DNA of 64,000 bases from Liolophura sinensis (Eukaryota > Mollusca > Polyplacophora > Chitonida > Chitonidae), in the NCBI RefSeq assembly GCF_032854445.1, contig NC_088295.1, forward strand, positions 61,919,249-61,983,248, read 5' to 3'. Below are positions 45,566-59,700 of the stretch, in pieces; the first letter of the stretch is position 1; every line of letters starts with the position of its first letter. The position numbers and the translations under genes are program-made. The notes under the pieces are model-generated. The model did not search any database. It worked only from the letters and a program-made list of their open reading frames with translations, and was not told the origin of the DNA.

Positions 45566-47715
45566 ACTTTGTTACATTGTGCTAACTCATCACACTGCCT
45601 TCTCACATTCTCCCATACGGTCATGTTACTTTGGTACTCAATCACATACAGTCAAATCATAAAATTTCGCCCCAGGATGTTTATCTTTAGAAACAAATAA
45701 ATTTCATTCGTGTAAATGAAGATTAAATGTGTTTCCAGTACAATATCATTCTACGTGTACATGCACTTACCCAGTCAACATCAAAAGTCCTACATAAGGT
45801 CCATAGAACCCTCGGAATTGAGCTCAATGAGCAGCTTTTTCATGGACGAATTTTTAGGTCATTTACCATTCAAATTTGAAAATTCAGGAAAACTCTTCTT
45901 TTCCATGTATGCACATAATATAATAAAGGTGAGCAATGACAGCAAAGTAATGCACACGTACATGTAAGCAGGACCGCCATTCGCTACATGTATGCGTCGC
46001 ATAAGTACAACGCAAGAGGCGTGATCTAAGGAAACATAAGGTGGGTAAACCACATGATGTCTTGGCAATGTAGGACAATACAAAATACAACAAAACTGAA
46101 CTAAATTTCGCAATGCATGTCAAAACAGGAGCATCAGTAAATGCAGTGTTTGCTGGAGCTCTTTTCCCTGTCGTTCTTTTCTGTGCACAAGAAAAGGATT
46201 TTTCTTTATCCGTGTTGAATCGCTGAGTCAAAATACATGCACCTTTCCCAAAATGTATTTATTTCATTAGCATTTTTAATGTTTTAATACTCAAGAGGTT
46301 TCCACTTATAAGATATGGCGGAAGGTTTTGTGGGTAAGGAAGGTGGTGGTAAGCCACCGACTTCTGGCAAGATACTGACTAACCTCCCACATGTGACGCC
46401 CAGACATGCATGACATAAAGCCCAAGGGTGCCGTGAACCGCTCCTTGATAAGCAGGTCCCCATAAACAACCACCACTGTGGAATCTAGAGATTCCCTGTC
46501 CAAGGCCCGGATTGAACGCACGCTTTTACTACTGGGTCATGCACGTCCACCTCACCCCAATATTATGATAACCTAATGTAGCCTTAACACACAGAGCTAG
46601 GCACACGTACCCGTGAAAACTATGACGAAAGTTGTCTGGACGGTTGACACAAATGTGAATAGCAAGAGAGCCATTTGTATCCATTGCCACTTGCCTCCGC
46701 GCTCTAAAAATCTCAGAGCTGCATCCTCCGTTAGTCTGTCTTTCGCTTCCATTGCGCATATTTCTTTATCTGATCTGTTCTTCATTTCGCCTTGCTCCTC
46801 AGTATTTCACTCGGTAGCCTCCAATCTGTACATTCAATGTATTCATGTACCGTCTAAATCAGCTGTGTAATTCTCACTTAAGTAGGTTATGCACACACCA
46901 AACTATATATACACATATACCTTATACGCTCCAATACAATGGCGTATTATCCAATGTCACAGCCTCCTCTTTCATCTACAGCTCATTAACGAGCTTGTTC
47001 CCATACGCATCACAACACTACATAACGAAGCGTGCAGAACATCATCGATAAACCGGTAAACGATAACTGCCCACAGCCTAACGAGCATGTCACCCAACAC
47101 CATACAAAACATGTGGCATGTGAATGAATCCAGAACACGTGACTGTTTTTATCAAGCAGATACAACCACCACCCACAATAAAAGAAAAATGAAAGCCATA
47201 CTGACAACGAACAACACGCGCACAAACAAACAAACAAACAAACAAACAAATATTTATATATATATTATTGTTATTGAGTTACTTACAATCTAACGCAATG
47301 AGTAAGAACGTTTTACGCACGCAATGGCTGAAATTTTTATGGATGGAGGAAACTGGAGAGCCCTGGGTAAACCACTGACCTTTGGCAAGTTACTGACGAA
47401 CTTTCTCAGGTGAGATGAACGTATGTTCACACTATATGGGTGGAAGGCTAGTGGTCTTCAACCAACGTTAACGGAGCTATCGCAAGCACCATTTATCAGG
47501 CAGTATGCTAATGTATCAACCCACTAAGCGATCACATTAATTTTTTATCGTGGGTGTTCACATTGGAACCGCGATAATTAAGGGCCACATAAGGGAATGT
47601 ATTTCCATCACAGACAACATACCTCCTGTGGCGTGTACACACCTCCTAATATTGCCATTCAGGAATAAAGCGAGTGATACACAGGCACATCTAGCTGGCA
47701 TATCGGCGTCATCGC

Positions 47716-48281
47716 ATGTATTCTGGCCAACTTATGTTTCCGGCACGAGTTTTGACTCGAGTTTATGCTTCAGCACCATCAGTACCTTGCAAGAAGCCCA
47801 GGAGAAAGGCCAGGCATCGTATGAGAACTGTCTGTGGAGAAGAGTGGCGTCGTAAGCGACACACCTGCTGGAGAGGTAGTTATATCAAAATGTTTAGCGT
47901 CAGTCAAATAAAATCCGTGGAGAAGATGGGACCACAGTAAATTGTGATGGATGTGATTCTGATGATTTTGTTTTCGGAATAGAAGGTTTCGATTTGGATG
48001 ATCATGTATATGGCATGACAAGGAATTTATCGTCACTCAACACTCAATCTCTGTTTATGGTGATGATGAACCACCCGAGGGATAAAGATTTGTACAGTGT
48101 CCCATCCTTTTCTCGGACCTCAAGCCAAGGTAAAAGTGTTCTAGATGTTGACCCGATTTTTCTGGAGGAAACTCTTCAAAAGATTAATTCCAACTGCCCT
48201 TTTCTGGTAGGTGCGAAGCATGTTTATTTCTTTCCGACGTCGGCTATTATTCAAGGGGACGACAAAAGTTATTTTTGTTAA
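47716..48281 (+). other. Unassigned open region with possible frameshift
   Basis: One frame (47716-47940) is open with basic residues (KKPRRKARHRMR). Another, from a stop near 47895 to 48281, reads KIRGEDGTTVNCDGCDSDDF, then DLDDHVYGMTRN and VDPIFLEETLQKINS. The second stretch has coding-like composition, but I recognise no domain and see no clear splice sites. It may be a decayed gene fragment, a terminal exon or chance. Confidence 0.25.
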
Positions 48282-49499
48282 AACAAAGTTGTCTCCCTTT
48301 TCGTCTATTTTAGGCGTCTGAGCGCCACAGAATGATGATAATTATTATACCTTGTCGTTGTTGTCTTAAGTTAAAGGTCTTGTCAGAAGGACTAAAGTTG
48401 CAGCCGGATTGAGAAACTGGGATCTATACCTGACAACGTCAATTAGCAATGTATTGCTTCCTCTATGTGCGTAAGTAGCTATGTAATTCATTTGCCGGTC
48501 CGATATCACTATAAAGTGACGATAGCATGAGGCGTCATGCCAGTTTGGCGTCTTCGACATGGGACTGTAAATGTTCGCCAACAGACTTGTGCTGATCCAC
48601 AACCTTCTTGGTCACGAGTAATGTGTGTCAACTACGGATGACTTCAGCTGCAAGTTCGAGCTAGCTTCAGGTTTCTGTCTTGGTTGAATTTAATAAGGTA
48701 GGTACGACTTTCGTGACGTCAGATTCATGTAATCTTTATGGATGACGATTAGCTGTCGCCATTGATATGTGTAATACGTTGAACAAAAGACAGTAGCGAT
48801 GCATAGAGGTACGTAACCTTCTTATTCTGATACCCGTGAAGGAAAATGGGCATGGAATGTACTAGATGTTATGTTAACGACCACAGCGAGGTAAGTCGTA
48901 TTTTAAAAGGGGAAAGCAAGGTCGGGGTGGATACATAGATGAGGCTCAGGGTAAGGTGCACAACCCCCAATCGCTTGTGTGGATTAAGTCTTTAGAGATT
49001 TCTTCGTTCATGCAGCGTGGGTGATGACAACCGATCGACGCCGCTGTAGACCATTTGTCTTCCTAAAAATTGGCGTAAAAATCACTAATTAGTCAAAGGT
49101 TGGTGATTTAACATGGGCACTCCAGTTTCCTTCACTCAGAAAACAGACAGCTCATTCGACCTCGACTGTAAAGTATATAATACACGTAGGGTTTTCTGTG
49201 AAGCGAAGATGGTAAAGTTTCAGAATTAGTGCAATAAATAAAATTTTTATAAACTTGAACAGTTGTTTGCCATTTTGGGGTGGCGGGGTCATAACCGTTT
49301 CTTGCTATTACGATGACAGCTGATGCATATTTTCCGTGAAGACTCGAGAATGTCTTAAGGTGACGTCAAGTTCGATTTGTTTGCGAACAGACAGTCATCG
49401 TTTCGCACGACAAGTAGTTGTTAGCAGTTATTAATACAGCGTTCACAACCGATGTCACCGGTCTAGCCCATGAATTGTCTACAGACACAACTGATGTCT

Positions 49500-49582
49500 C
49501 ATTTATTTGATTGGTTTTACGCCCTACTCAAGAATATTTCACTTATACGACGGTGGCCGGCCTTATGGTGGGCGGCCTGATT
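49500..49582 (-). mobile_element. tRNA-derived SINE, 3' fragment
   Basis: TTTGATTGGTTTTACGCCCT and TATACGACGGTGGCCGGCCT. Confidence 0.85.
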
Positions 49583-50712
49583 TCAGTGAGTTATGAACCT
49601 TAACTTTAAAATCATATTCACCTGATCTGGACTCCCTCGTGCTAGGAAATTCCATAAAATAAGACGAGAAACAATACATTTGATAATGCGTTTAAATCCG
49701 GCGGTTTATTTCAGTGCCTAACAAACGCCGGTGTTAAGATGACTTCTTTTTTCAAATTTAACAAATATTTTTTTTAGTTTTTACAACAAATCCATTAAAC
49801 TACAGTCGAATGCTGACCCCTAAAACTGACCACCGTCAAATATGTATAAATGTGCAGATCCGTAATAGTTGAGACTTTTGTCATACAGCTCATGCCATCT
49901 TGCGCCCAGTAAATGTTAAGAATGGGTGTCCAAAAAACTGACAAATCAAATCTAGTTATGTGTGCTCTTCTAAAAAATTGTAAATTACAAATATTATAGG
50001 CTCGTTGACTCGTTTCATCAGCTCGTATAGTGAGCTATATATTCCCACAACATGGACAGAACATATAGGTGGTGAGGTTATTGACAATATGGGCTAGGTC
50101 GTTCATGCAAACACATCAATGTTGAGGCAATTACTTAACCACGATCATGGACAGAGGCGTTTCGCCCAGCTGCCAGTCTGCTCAGAGCGTAAGCTCCACT
50201 ACATAAACTCGCTTCATATCACTGTCACTAATAGTAACTATACTGACTGAGAGCCGGAAGAGATGCCTGACGAAACCGTACTTACAAGCCCCTCTTTGAG
50301 TGTTTTCTTGAAAATTAAGACTCAGAAACTAAACGCTTGTTGGAATCATGTTTAAATAAATGCTATTAAAAGAATTTTTGAGCCAATATGTATGTTTGGT
50401 CATTCGATTGCAATTGATATGTGTGTTAATTATGACAAATCCCTCTAGTATGCTTAGTAAAGTGTTATGAGGTCTTTCAACATACTGGCAAAATTGAATC
50501 TGCTTAAATCCCAGATCTGACAATAACACAGATTGTTCTTCATCAGACAGAAAATGACAGTGAATATGTGTAAAACGTATAAAATGTTTAATGCACAAAA
50601 ATCTGCACAAAACTATTTCAAGAACATATACATGTACATGAAGCCCTAGCTTTTAACTATTTTACAACACACTGATTGATTATGATATATTGATGTACTC
50701 AGGCCTTTTCAG

Positions 50713-53700
50713 TCATTCGTTTACTTTGTAGATTTTATCACCACTCTTTTTTTCTTTTTCCCACATTTCAATTTCTATAACAGTTTGAGGGAGCTGTCGA
50801 TTGTTTGTTTCAGGGACAAAGACAAAGAGCAAAGCCACGACAAGACAAAAACCGCCGAAGATAACACCGGGTCCCCATGGCAGCAGACGCAGCTGAAAGA
50901 AAGACAAAACAGGATTACACATATTTTTTTGGTAAACTTTTCACTAAACACTGCCACGTTTGATCTGCTTGAACATGCTTGTATACAGTGAAATTCATGT
51001 AACGCGAAATGAACCATTACAGCGAGATTTGCATATTATCGGATGGACTCGTGTTGAAGATAATCAAAAAAAATCTTTTTGCCTCAAAACTGCGTTCAAA
51101 AACTTTTTTTTCAATAAGCTCCCAAGAACAACTTATTAAAAAAATTTGAACCTTCTTCAGAACTATCACCCTTTCCACATTACAGTCTCACTTACCAACA
51201 CGCTTGAAAACGGTGACAGACAGGATCCAGTTTTGGAGAAAAACGAGCCAATTCCCAGTCCTGTGGTCCTAAAATACACAATGCAAAAGTAAGTAATAGC
51301 CAAGATCACTATCAAATCACGTTATGCTAATCACAGGTTTAAGAGCATGTTTCTCATCATCCATAATTATTTATTTATTCGATTGATTTTCACGCCGTTC
51401 TCCGAATATTTTCCATATACGACCGTGGCCAGCATTATGGTGGCAGGAAACCGAGAAGGGGCTGAGGAAAACCGACAACTACCCGCAGGTTGCAGGAAGA
51501 CCTTAACACGTACAGCCGGAGAAGGGGCAAGCATGATTATCCATAATTAAAGAGCGGTCATTATAGGAAGCGGGTACATGATCAGACCTTAGTGATATTG
51601 GTCATTGTGTTGATCCTTGTGAGAGTTATCTTAGAAATGTTGAACTGAGCAACAATATTGTGCATCACTCAGCACTAAACCATCCTGTACCATAAAGTGG
51701 AGTTTTATTCATTACTATTTTTCACATCTTCACTTGAATTATCAATTCACGGTCTACCACGGCTATCTGGTCAAAAAGACTTTACTGAAGTGAACTTTCG
51801 GTGCTTCCCTCTTACCTGAAATTCGTTGGGAGCACCTCCGTGGTGTAAAAGTACAGCAAGATGAAGGTGGCCGATATACCGAATTTTCCAATAAACGTTA
51901 CCACTTGCATTGCTATGGTTTTAGTAGTTCCATCTGCATCAATTTAAACAAATGCAGAAATGTCGTGGAATCGATTGCTACTAGTATAGATTCAGATTTA
52001 TAGCGTCATTTCTACGGTTACAGTCAGTAATACAAAGTTTTAAGAATGTTTCGTGTTACAAAGCCGTTTTCGGCATGAATTACACAGGTTGAGAAATATG
52101 ATGCACTATGAATTAAGTATTTCAAGGCTGGCTCATTTATGGTTGTAACAAAGTAAATGCAGCCTACAACAAAAGCTCGAATACCGCAATGTGGTTAGAA
52201 CATCCGCCTTGTAAGCTAGATGAGCCGGTTAATTCAAGATTTAGATATTTCTAGCTTGGAAATCAATATCATGCCTGCATGGTTATCCCGACTGGTCATG
52301 TATAGGCTTATAAAGTAGCAAAGCATACTCCCCCTTGAACTATGGCTCAAGCAAAATTTGGAGAAAAAATGCCGGGTGTTAGCTGCAATTTATAGACGTC
52401 ACTGCTTCAGAATCACTCAAACTGCCGCATGTGTTGTCATCGACTTTAAATTTCAATCACATTAAATCTCCTGCCCAATTTCAGTATAGGCTGCGGTGTC
52501 TTCGTCATGGTGCTACAGTTGAACAATGGGTATGACTGAACTTGGTGTGTCATTATGTTTGCCATAATGACAAATCGTCGTGATAATTATTCATTAATAA
52601 TTACTGACAATTACTGATCATTGATAATCATGAAAATAATGGCGAAATTGACGCTAAAGCACAAGAAACGAGAACATCATCTAACATTATTGGGAATTCT
52701 CTAGCTCATCCAAATTTTTGCTAACCTAGCAAGAAAAACGTAAACAATGATTTTGGGGCTTCAGAAGTGATGAATTTGGGTCACGTGGTCATGTAGACTT
52801 TGCGAGATACTAATTAAATCTTACGAAAAGTGATGCTCGAGATCCCCGCAAGTAGTAACGAGATTGCGCATACTCCATAGCACATCATCATAGTTTTCTT
52901 CCTGCCAAAACTGACACACACACATACACATAAATATACACATATGAATAAATATTTACGTGTAGTTTATACATTTTCAAACTCTTGAGCTGATCACAGT
53001 GCAAGTAAATTGAACGTCTATATCTTCAGTATCACTAATCACTTGTTTTTACAAGAAAAATGTAAACGACATTCTCCTTTTTGAAAACATAAGAATAATT
53101 GTATTATTTGTTACATGTATTTACTATTTATACTGAGGATATAGACGCAATTATTCCCTGTGATTTGTCTTCGTGAATGACGTATTTATACCCATGTTCT
53201 TCCTCTTTGGCTATGTGGAAGGTAACCTTGACTTTGTCTAAGGTTTTATTCGCTTTCGTTCTAAAAGCTCTAATCGTGAGCATAAACACCATGTAGTTAG
53301 TCTGTTGATAACGATAGAAAAAAGGGTGGATTAATCTGAAACTCCTCAGTTTCTTACATGTACCATCCATAATCTGGCTTCATAAATGTACAGAGTGCTT
53401 GGTTAAAAGGCAAGATGCGGGATAGAAATTAGAGAAATTAGCCAAGTATATTGCGATTTTTGACAGTGTGTCTGTAGTCGTTAATAGCGGGACTGCTAAA
53501 CTGCCACGTTTTAAAACAAGGTATGTGTGTACATCTGCTTATATACTTACTGTTTAAGCACCACATACAAGCCACAACAGGCAGGAATTTCTACAGCACC
53601 CATCACAAAGAAGTTGAAGATTCTGTCTCCGGACATGGCGGATGACATCAGCGAGAGTCCGTAATACACGAGGCTTGTCACAAACCTGAAAGTAAAGAAA

Positions 53701-56700
53701 GTAAAGATCCTTTTCCTTGCATGGAATGGCGGGTTACACCAGAGAGTGTGCGCATGCACCAAACCTGCCATAAACCTGACGTCATCCACACAAAGAGAGT
53801 AAAGATTCTGTCCCTTGGCAAGGCGGCTTACTCCAGAAAGAGTGCACATATACCAGACCTAAATAGCTATATGTATGTGTCAGGTGAAGGTATAGTTCGA
53901 GGCACGTGGATCAAACACCTGCGTGAATGAAATATATATCTCTGCTAGAAGGCATTACGTGACACAGGACCTGGACTCCATGAGCCATTCTTCATTTTAC
54001 ATTATCAGTAAGACGGTACTACCCAATACAGAACGCCTATCAGTATATGGGCTCTGTCAGCCATTCTGCGCTTTTTATTTTCATCATATTTGGGGATTTT
54101 TTTTCACTTGACGCTGAGCTTCAACGAGCTACTCCAGTTCCAAAGCCTTTTAATTAAAAAAATGGCAGAGTGATCATAACCGGGATGATCTGAGCTAGAT
54201 TCCTTTTAGAAGTTAAAATAAAATTTACAAGATATCAATGTCTGTTTCGTGCAGTGTACGGAGAGATTGCTTCCCTTTGTGCGTGAAGTTACATCATGTC
54301 ACGTGGCAGGGAGCTGGCATAAAGTCACTGTACTATAGATGCAGTAATTTTCACAAAATTGGTTTGCCTGTCTTTAAATCCGACTCACTTAACGTCTTAT
54401 ATTTAAGTCAAGAACTGTTGTGTAAGGCATCCTTCGTATGATTTCTAAAACTGCAGACTACTTCCTCTATGAGCATGAGTAGTTCTTTAAAGAAAATTCC
54501 ACTGATGATCAGTCATTTGACGTTGAACGATATCTAGCTGGGATATAACATATGGTGACACAGACCTCGTGTCTCACCAGCATTACAAGCACAGTGGCAC
54601 TGGTAACCGTTTTGCTTTAAGTATATAAATCTTGTATACTGCTGCCGAAATAAAGCTGAAAGCGACCTAAAAATAAAACCATAAACAATATCTGTCTATA
54701 TAAAACATGTAGACTACAGCACAGAGAGTAAAATCAGAGCTGTAACAAAAATGTGATAGTTGGCAAATGGTCACACGTAACAAGTGAAATATGGGCAATT
54801 CAGCTAACTGTTTATGTAAATGCTTTATCCGTAGTAAATTAAACTCCCTTTAGCACCATGGCTGAAACAGAATTAGGTACATTAGATATAATATATTAGA
54901 CGAAATACTCGAAATGCTGTATTGTTACTGCATGTATTACACATGGACATGAACATGATGCAAAGAGACCAAGCCTTAGGGATATTAAGTACACCAGCAG
55001 AATCCCTGATTATGCAGAAATACAACATAAAAGATATATACTCACCAGACAAAGGAAATTACAAAAAGGAGCTTTCTGGTGGTGGGGTTTTTGAGCATAT
55101 CCACGACTGTGCTTCGTCGTTGTTTAATCTCCTCGTCGGAAATGGCAGTTTTATTAGATTCAGCCGTGCTCATCAGCCTTGTGTCTTTGTTATAGTCTCT
55201 GCTAGAGGTCAATTCACTTTTTTCCTGAAGAGGCACGGTTATCTCTCTGTTGCTAAATAATGATTCAGCGGTTACACCATTTGTTTTCATAGCCGCTTTT
55301 AAAATAACGGATGCTTCTTTTCTTCTGTCATTCGCACACAGCCAAATTAAGGATTCTTTTATAAATCTGAAATGATAATAACACGATCACATATAAATTT
55401 GGTATGATTTCACGTGCTTGGGTATCATTGTAATGGTACATAATAACACGATCACATAAATTTGGTATGATTTCACGTGCCTGGGTATCATTGTAATGGT
55501 ACATAATAACACGATCACATAAATTTGGTATGATTTCACGTGCCTGGGTATCATTGTAATGGTACATAATAACACGATCACATAAATTATGTTTGATTTC
55601 ACATCATTTAGTATCACAGACGGAACGACATTAGGTTAAAGGTAACCCATCACAAGCTTCGATGTTATGCTGAATTTTACTGTAGGTTGATTATAATATT
55701 AGTGTGCAAGCACAATGTGAAATGGTTATATGTTAAAATCTTATAAAACGGATATAGCGTATTTCTTTCCCTAAAGTAGATGTGAGAGAATCAGCTTGAA
55801 TAAATATGTTTTTTAGAAAACAGAATAGAAATATTGGAATTGACTGATATATATATATATATATATAAAGAAAAATGTCCATCGTCAGCCAACCTGAATA
55901 TGGCAATGTTTTCAACAACACCGATTTTCCGTTCGATAATATCGTGGCAAACAACAGTATCACTTCAAATGAACTATAATATTGTTTTAAGAATTAGGCC
56001 CTGCTTAACTGAGGGCCGTAAGTCTCAATTCAGGTTCTAAATAAGAACTTGCCACATACGACCGTTTCACAAACTCATACACAGATAAGAAAAACAAACT
56101 GTGTCAAATTCTATCCTGTTTTTTTTTGCGTTTGGGTTTATACTTTGTGGTGATAGTGTTTCCATTTTTCTAGAGGTACACATTCTATTTATTTACTAAT
56201 TATCTTAATGGTGTCATTTAAATTTAAATGCGCACAGGCATGGAAAGTTGATATCTAAATGGTAAAGTGTTAAATTAAGGCTTACATAGTTTATTTTGCG
56301 CGTCAGTAGGCCTATATACCGCGTGGTAAAACGTACGACTAAAATGTACGACTAAATCTTAAACACCAGTGAAATGGTGTTTAGGAACTTACATCACATC
56401 CAAAATGATAGTGAAAAAAGACATAGAGAGGAGCGCCTGGAAGTATCGCCAGTTCATTCCCCTCATCAGGTAGCCAATCAGAGCCTGTATACAGAGAGCC
56501 ACTCCCCACACCGTACCGGATACAGTGGTCATGATGGGACGGAATTTGAGAGGCGTCAGTTCACTGAGGTACACCCCGCGGACAACACTGGTACCCTGAC
56601 ACCAAACAAGAAACACAAGGCATATATGCATGGTTTATCTTGGATTGTAGGATCTGCTGGAAGTATTCTATTCCTGGATCTGGATTTGACAAATCATTTT

Positions 56701-59700
56701 TACACATTTAATTTAATCCAAATGTGTTAAATGTATTGAAATATCTTACATCATCTAAAACCAGACGTTTGTATACCAATGTTCAACCACAATAGTCTTG
56801 CAGGGTCAATAATCGTAAGGCCAATGTCCATAACGACGTTCAATACAAACAACCAAAGAACTAAGACGGTATACAAACTAAGAAATTAGGACGAATTCAT
56901 GTAAAGACAAACAGTCACCGGTTCTTAATGATGCCGGAAAGGCACCAGGAGGTGTAGTGTTAATGGAGATGTGAGCCAGACTGCTATCCAGACTACAATT
57001 CACTGCTAAGAAGCGGTCCCTTGTGTTAGAATCGGTAAGTATTGGCATTACGTGATAGGCCACATTAAGTGTCATTAATTTACCAAATATGATGTCTGTT
57101 GATGCAATATTAATGGAGATATAGCCTAATATATAATCTAAAGAAATAATCTCCCTGTTGAACTGCGAACCGCAGACTAACTTCACTCACGTTTTTTATG
57201 TACGGTTTTACATTGTGTAAATCTGACACCGCGACGAACTGTCTAGGTTAACCACTGACTGATAAGTTCACCATTTCTAATGCAGCCTTCAAAGGTTTCC
57301 GTTACATTTTGACTTGGAAGCTTGTCGTTCGTTATAGTTTCGTAATATGTAAACCTTAACCTCGTCACAGAGCTGTCACATTCTTCTGTACGTCGCGAAA
57401 CACCAATAATATGTGAACACATTGTTATCCGTAAGAGTACAGCAAAGCGACCGTACAGAAAGCTAAAAGTACAGCAAAGAAACAGTAAAGAAGTCAACAA
57501 TACAGCAACGAAACTGTACAGAAAGACAACAGCACGGCAAAGAAACCGTACAGACAGGCAACAGTACAGCAAAGAAACCGTAGAGAAAGGCAACAATACA
57601 GCAAAGAAACTGTACAGAAGTCAACAGTACAGCAAAGAAACGGTACAGCAAGGCAGAATACAAGAATACATTGTCGCTTAAAAAGACTATACCGGAGATT
57701 TCTTACCAAAAACTCGATCCACACAAGTCTAATCGAATCGTTCATATTATTTTAAAATAGCTTCAACAATTTCCCTTCGCAGAATATCAATCTCGTCTGT
57801 GTATAGGTTTCCATTCAAACGCGGCGATAAAGTTTCTAAAATTGGTGATGCAAAGCTAATTCTAACTTTTCTATTCAGTAAACTGTAGAATCATTTTAAA
57901 ACTATTGAAGAGACATGATTCTAATATTTAATTAAAGGCAATTATTTAAACCGTTCTTATAGAAATAAATGTAGAAAAATTTTATTTGAATAGTGGATAT
58001 GAATTTTTGCCTAAAATCTAATATATAGCCTCTTGATATTCAGCGATGAGAAAACATATAGTTACCGTGGTCAGAATACCTCCCAGAAAGCGTAGCATTA
58101 TGAAGCCGGTGATCCCGGGGACGAAGAGGATAGCGTAAGAGGTGAGCATGGTGAGCAGTCTCGTGACGATGAGGGTCCAGCGCCGCCCCACACGGTCAGA
58201 GAGTGGGGCCACCAGGGCGGCGCCTATCGCACTGCCCACCGTGAACAGCATCTGAGAGACCTCGGACAGATAGGCCTTATCACAGATCAGATTCCACTGA
58301 ATGTAAACAAGTTTAGAGGAATTAAAGATAGAAACCAGCAATTAATGAAACTAAAGAATTCATAGTGTGGATCTAGACGTTGTGTCGCTTAAAAATTATA
58401 AAGGACCTGGTGAGGCAGAGAATCGCCCCGGAGAGGTACGATTAGAAAGTGCAAATTTCATAATCCCGGCACAGTTCTGTACATTTCCAAATCAGAAGTA
58501 TAAAACTCGGTCGAAGCATCCAGAAAAGTTATATGGCCATATAAGAGATGGTTGCTTAGTTATAACCCGCCAAAGACGCACTCCACATCAAAAACGCCAA
58601 TGTTACGTTCAAACGAGGCAGTGTGTTTTTAATTTACAGCATGAAGATCAACGTTAACCAGAGTAATATCTTTAATGAAACTTTTGCGTATGTGCTATCG
58701 AAGTTTTGTTTTGGTTAACGTTTATTTTCACATGTAAAACATAAACTTCATAATGTGATCAGTTTTGTCATATTTTGGCAAGTTTAAAATCCATACTTCT
58801 GCCGTAGTCACAGATATCCTTCATGGTACAATGGACTGACAAAGTCAGGGTGGAAATCAAATTCAACCTCGAGGAAGAGTTCGAACATGCAAGCTTCTTC
58901 TTTTCATGTTTTGAAACATACTTTTGTGCGAGGAAAGATACGCGCTGCCTTGTATTAAATAAGTGTTATCATGAATTAGAATGGATAAGCTAAGGTATTA
59001 CGTAACGTGGGGCAATTATAACGAACTCGTACATGAATCCTGGCTGAGAGTACATGTGGTCTTCTACATATCATTAACATCAACATGTTATGCATAACGG
59101 AAGTATAAGACTTTTAGAAAGTTACATTTGTTATAGGTTTAAATTACTGACTGGCGCTTAACTGCGTGCTCAAGAATTTTCAGAAAGTTATATTTGTGGT
59201 GCACTGATATTTTCCATCACTCTACAGTGTCCAATGCAAAAAGAAAAGATAATTCAGTGTGACTTGAACAGGTTACCATTTTTCGATTGTATGACCTATA
59301 CATTGTTTCAGTGCATGTTTGGGCCTTTATAGGTCACATGCTTGCCAAATAAGGAAAAGAAGAGTAAAACAAAACTGAAAAAGATAGTAGCCTTGCGAGT
59401 GTGTCACTCACAGCCATAGTCAGCTTTGCTTCTTGAGGTGCACAGTTTCTTGTATTGAGGCCGATTCCGCGCCTTATCAAATCAGGTCCTTTTCAGAAAT
59501 TATAAAAACATATCTAAAATATTCAAACAGAAGCAAATCCTTATTTTTAGTCCGCCTAGATTACAAAATATGGGAGTTTCGAGTTCGAATTCTTTCGTTA
59601 AGAAATGTAAAAATATTAGGCAACGTTTGCTGATATAAAGTTACCCATCACCCATCTCATTGTGTTCCAGAGACAAAAATGATACCTCCTTCTTTTAAAA

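Larger units (their letters stand above)
37459..46785 (-). pseudogene. SLC22-like transporter, gene C: all 10 exons present, two +1 frameshifts
   Basis: Exons: 46611-46785, 44592-44782, 43633-43864, 42746-42948, 40792-41109, 39602-39736, 39093-39179, 38653-38770, 38003-38075, 37459-37635. Splice sites and phases match the other genes. Exon 1 starts MKNRSDKEICAMEAKDR and has FLERGGKWQWIQ; exon 3 has CDKAYLSEVSQMLF and SDRVGRR; exon 6 has YYGLSLMSSAMPGDR; exon 10 has LPWGPGVIFGS and PETNNRQLPQ. Two exons are one base too long. Exon 3 is 232 nt instead of 231 because a G-run at 43684-43688 has five G where gene D has four, and the frame is lost after AILFVP. Exon 7 is 87 nt instead of 86, with an extra base near 39163 between GRRK and TMMMSYG. 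Both extra bases sit in short G/C runs, so assembly or sequencing error is a real alternative to a recent pseudogene. Without them the protein would be 568 aa and closest to gene D. Confidence 0.82.
46786..50712. other. Intergenic DNA between genes C and D
   Basis: Contains an (ACAA)n run near 47220-47250, the unassigned open region at 47860-48281, and a SINE fragment at 49500-49580. The rest shows no recognisable gene. Confidence 0.5.

Noticed and set aside
52180-52250. tRNA-like stretch in gene D intron 7
   Set aside because: A-box-like start only; no complete fold.
55328-55617. Two overlapping minus-strand repeat proteins
   Set aside because: Frames open only because the 63-bp unit is a multiple of three; intron DNA of gene D.
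57243-57745. Hydrophobic Cys/Phe-rich minus-strand frames
   Set aside because: Translation of the 31-bp minisatellite in several registers; no start context, no homology.
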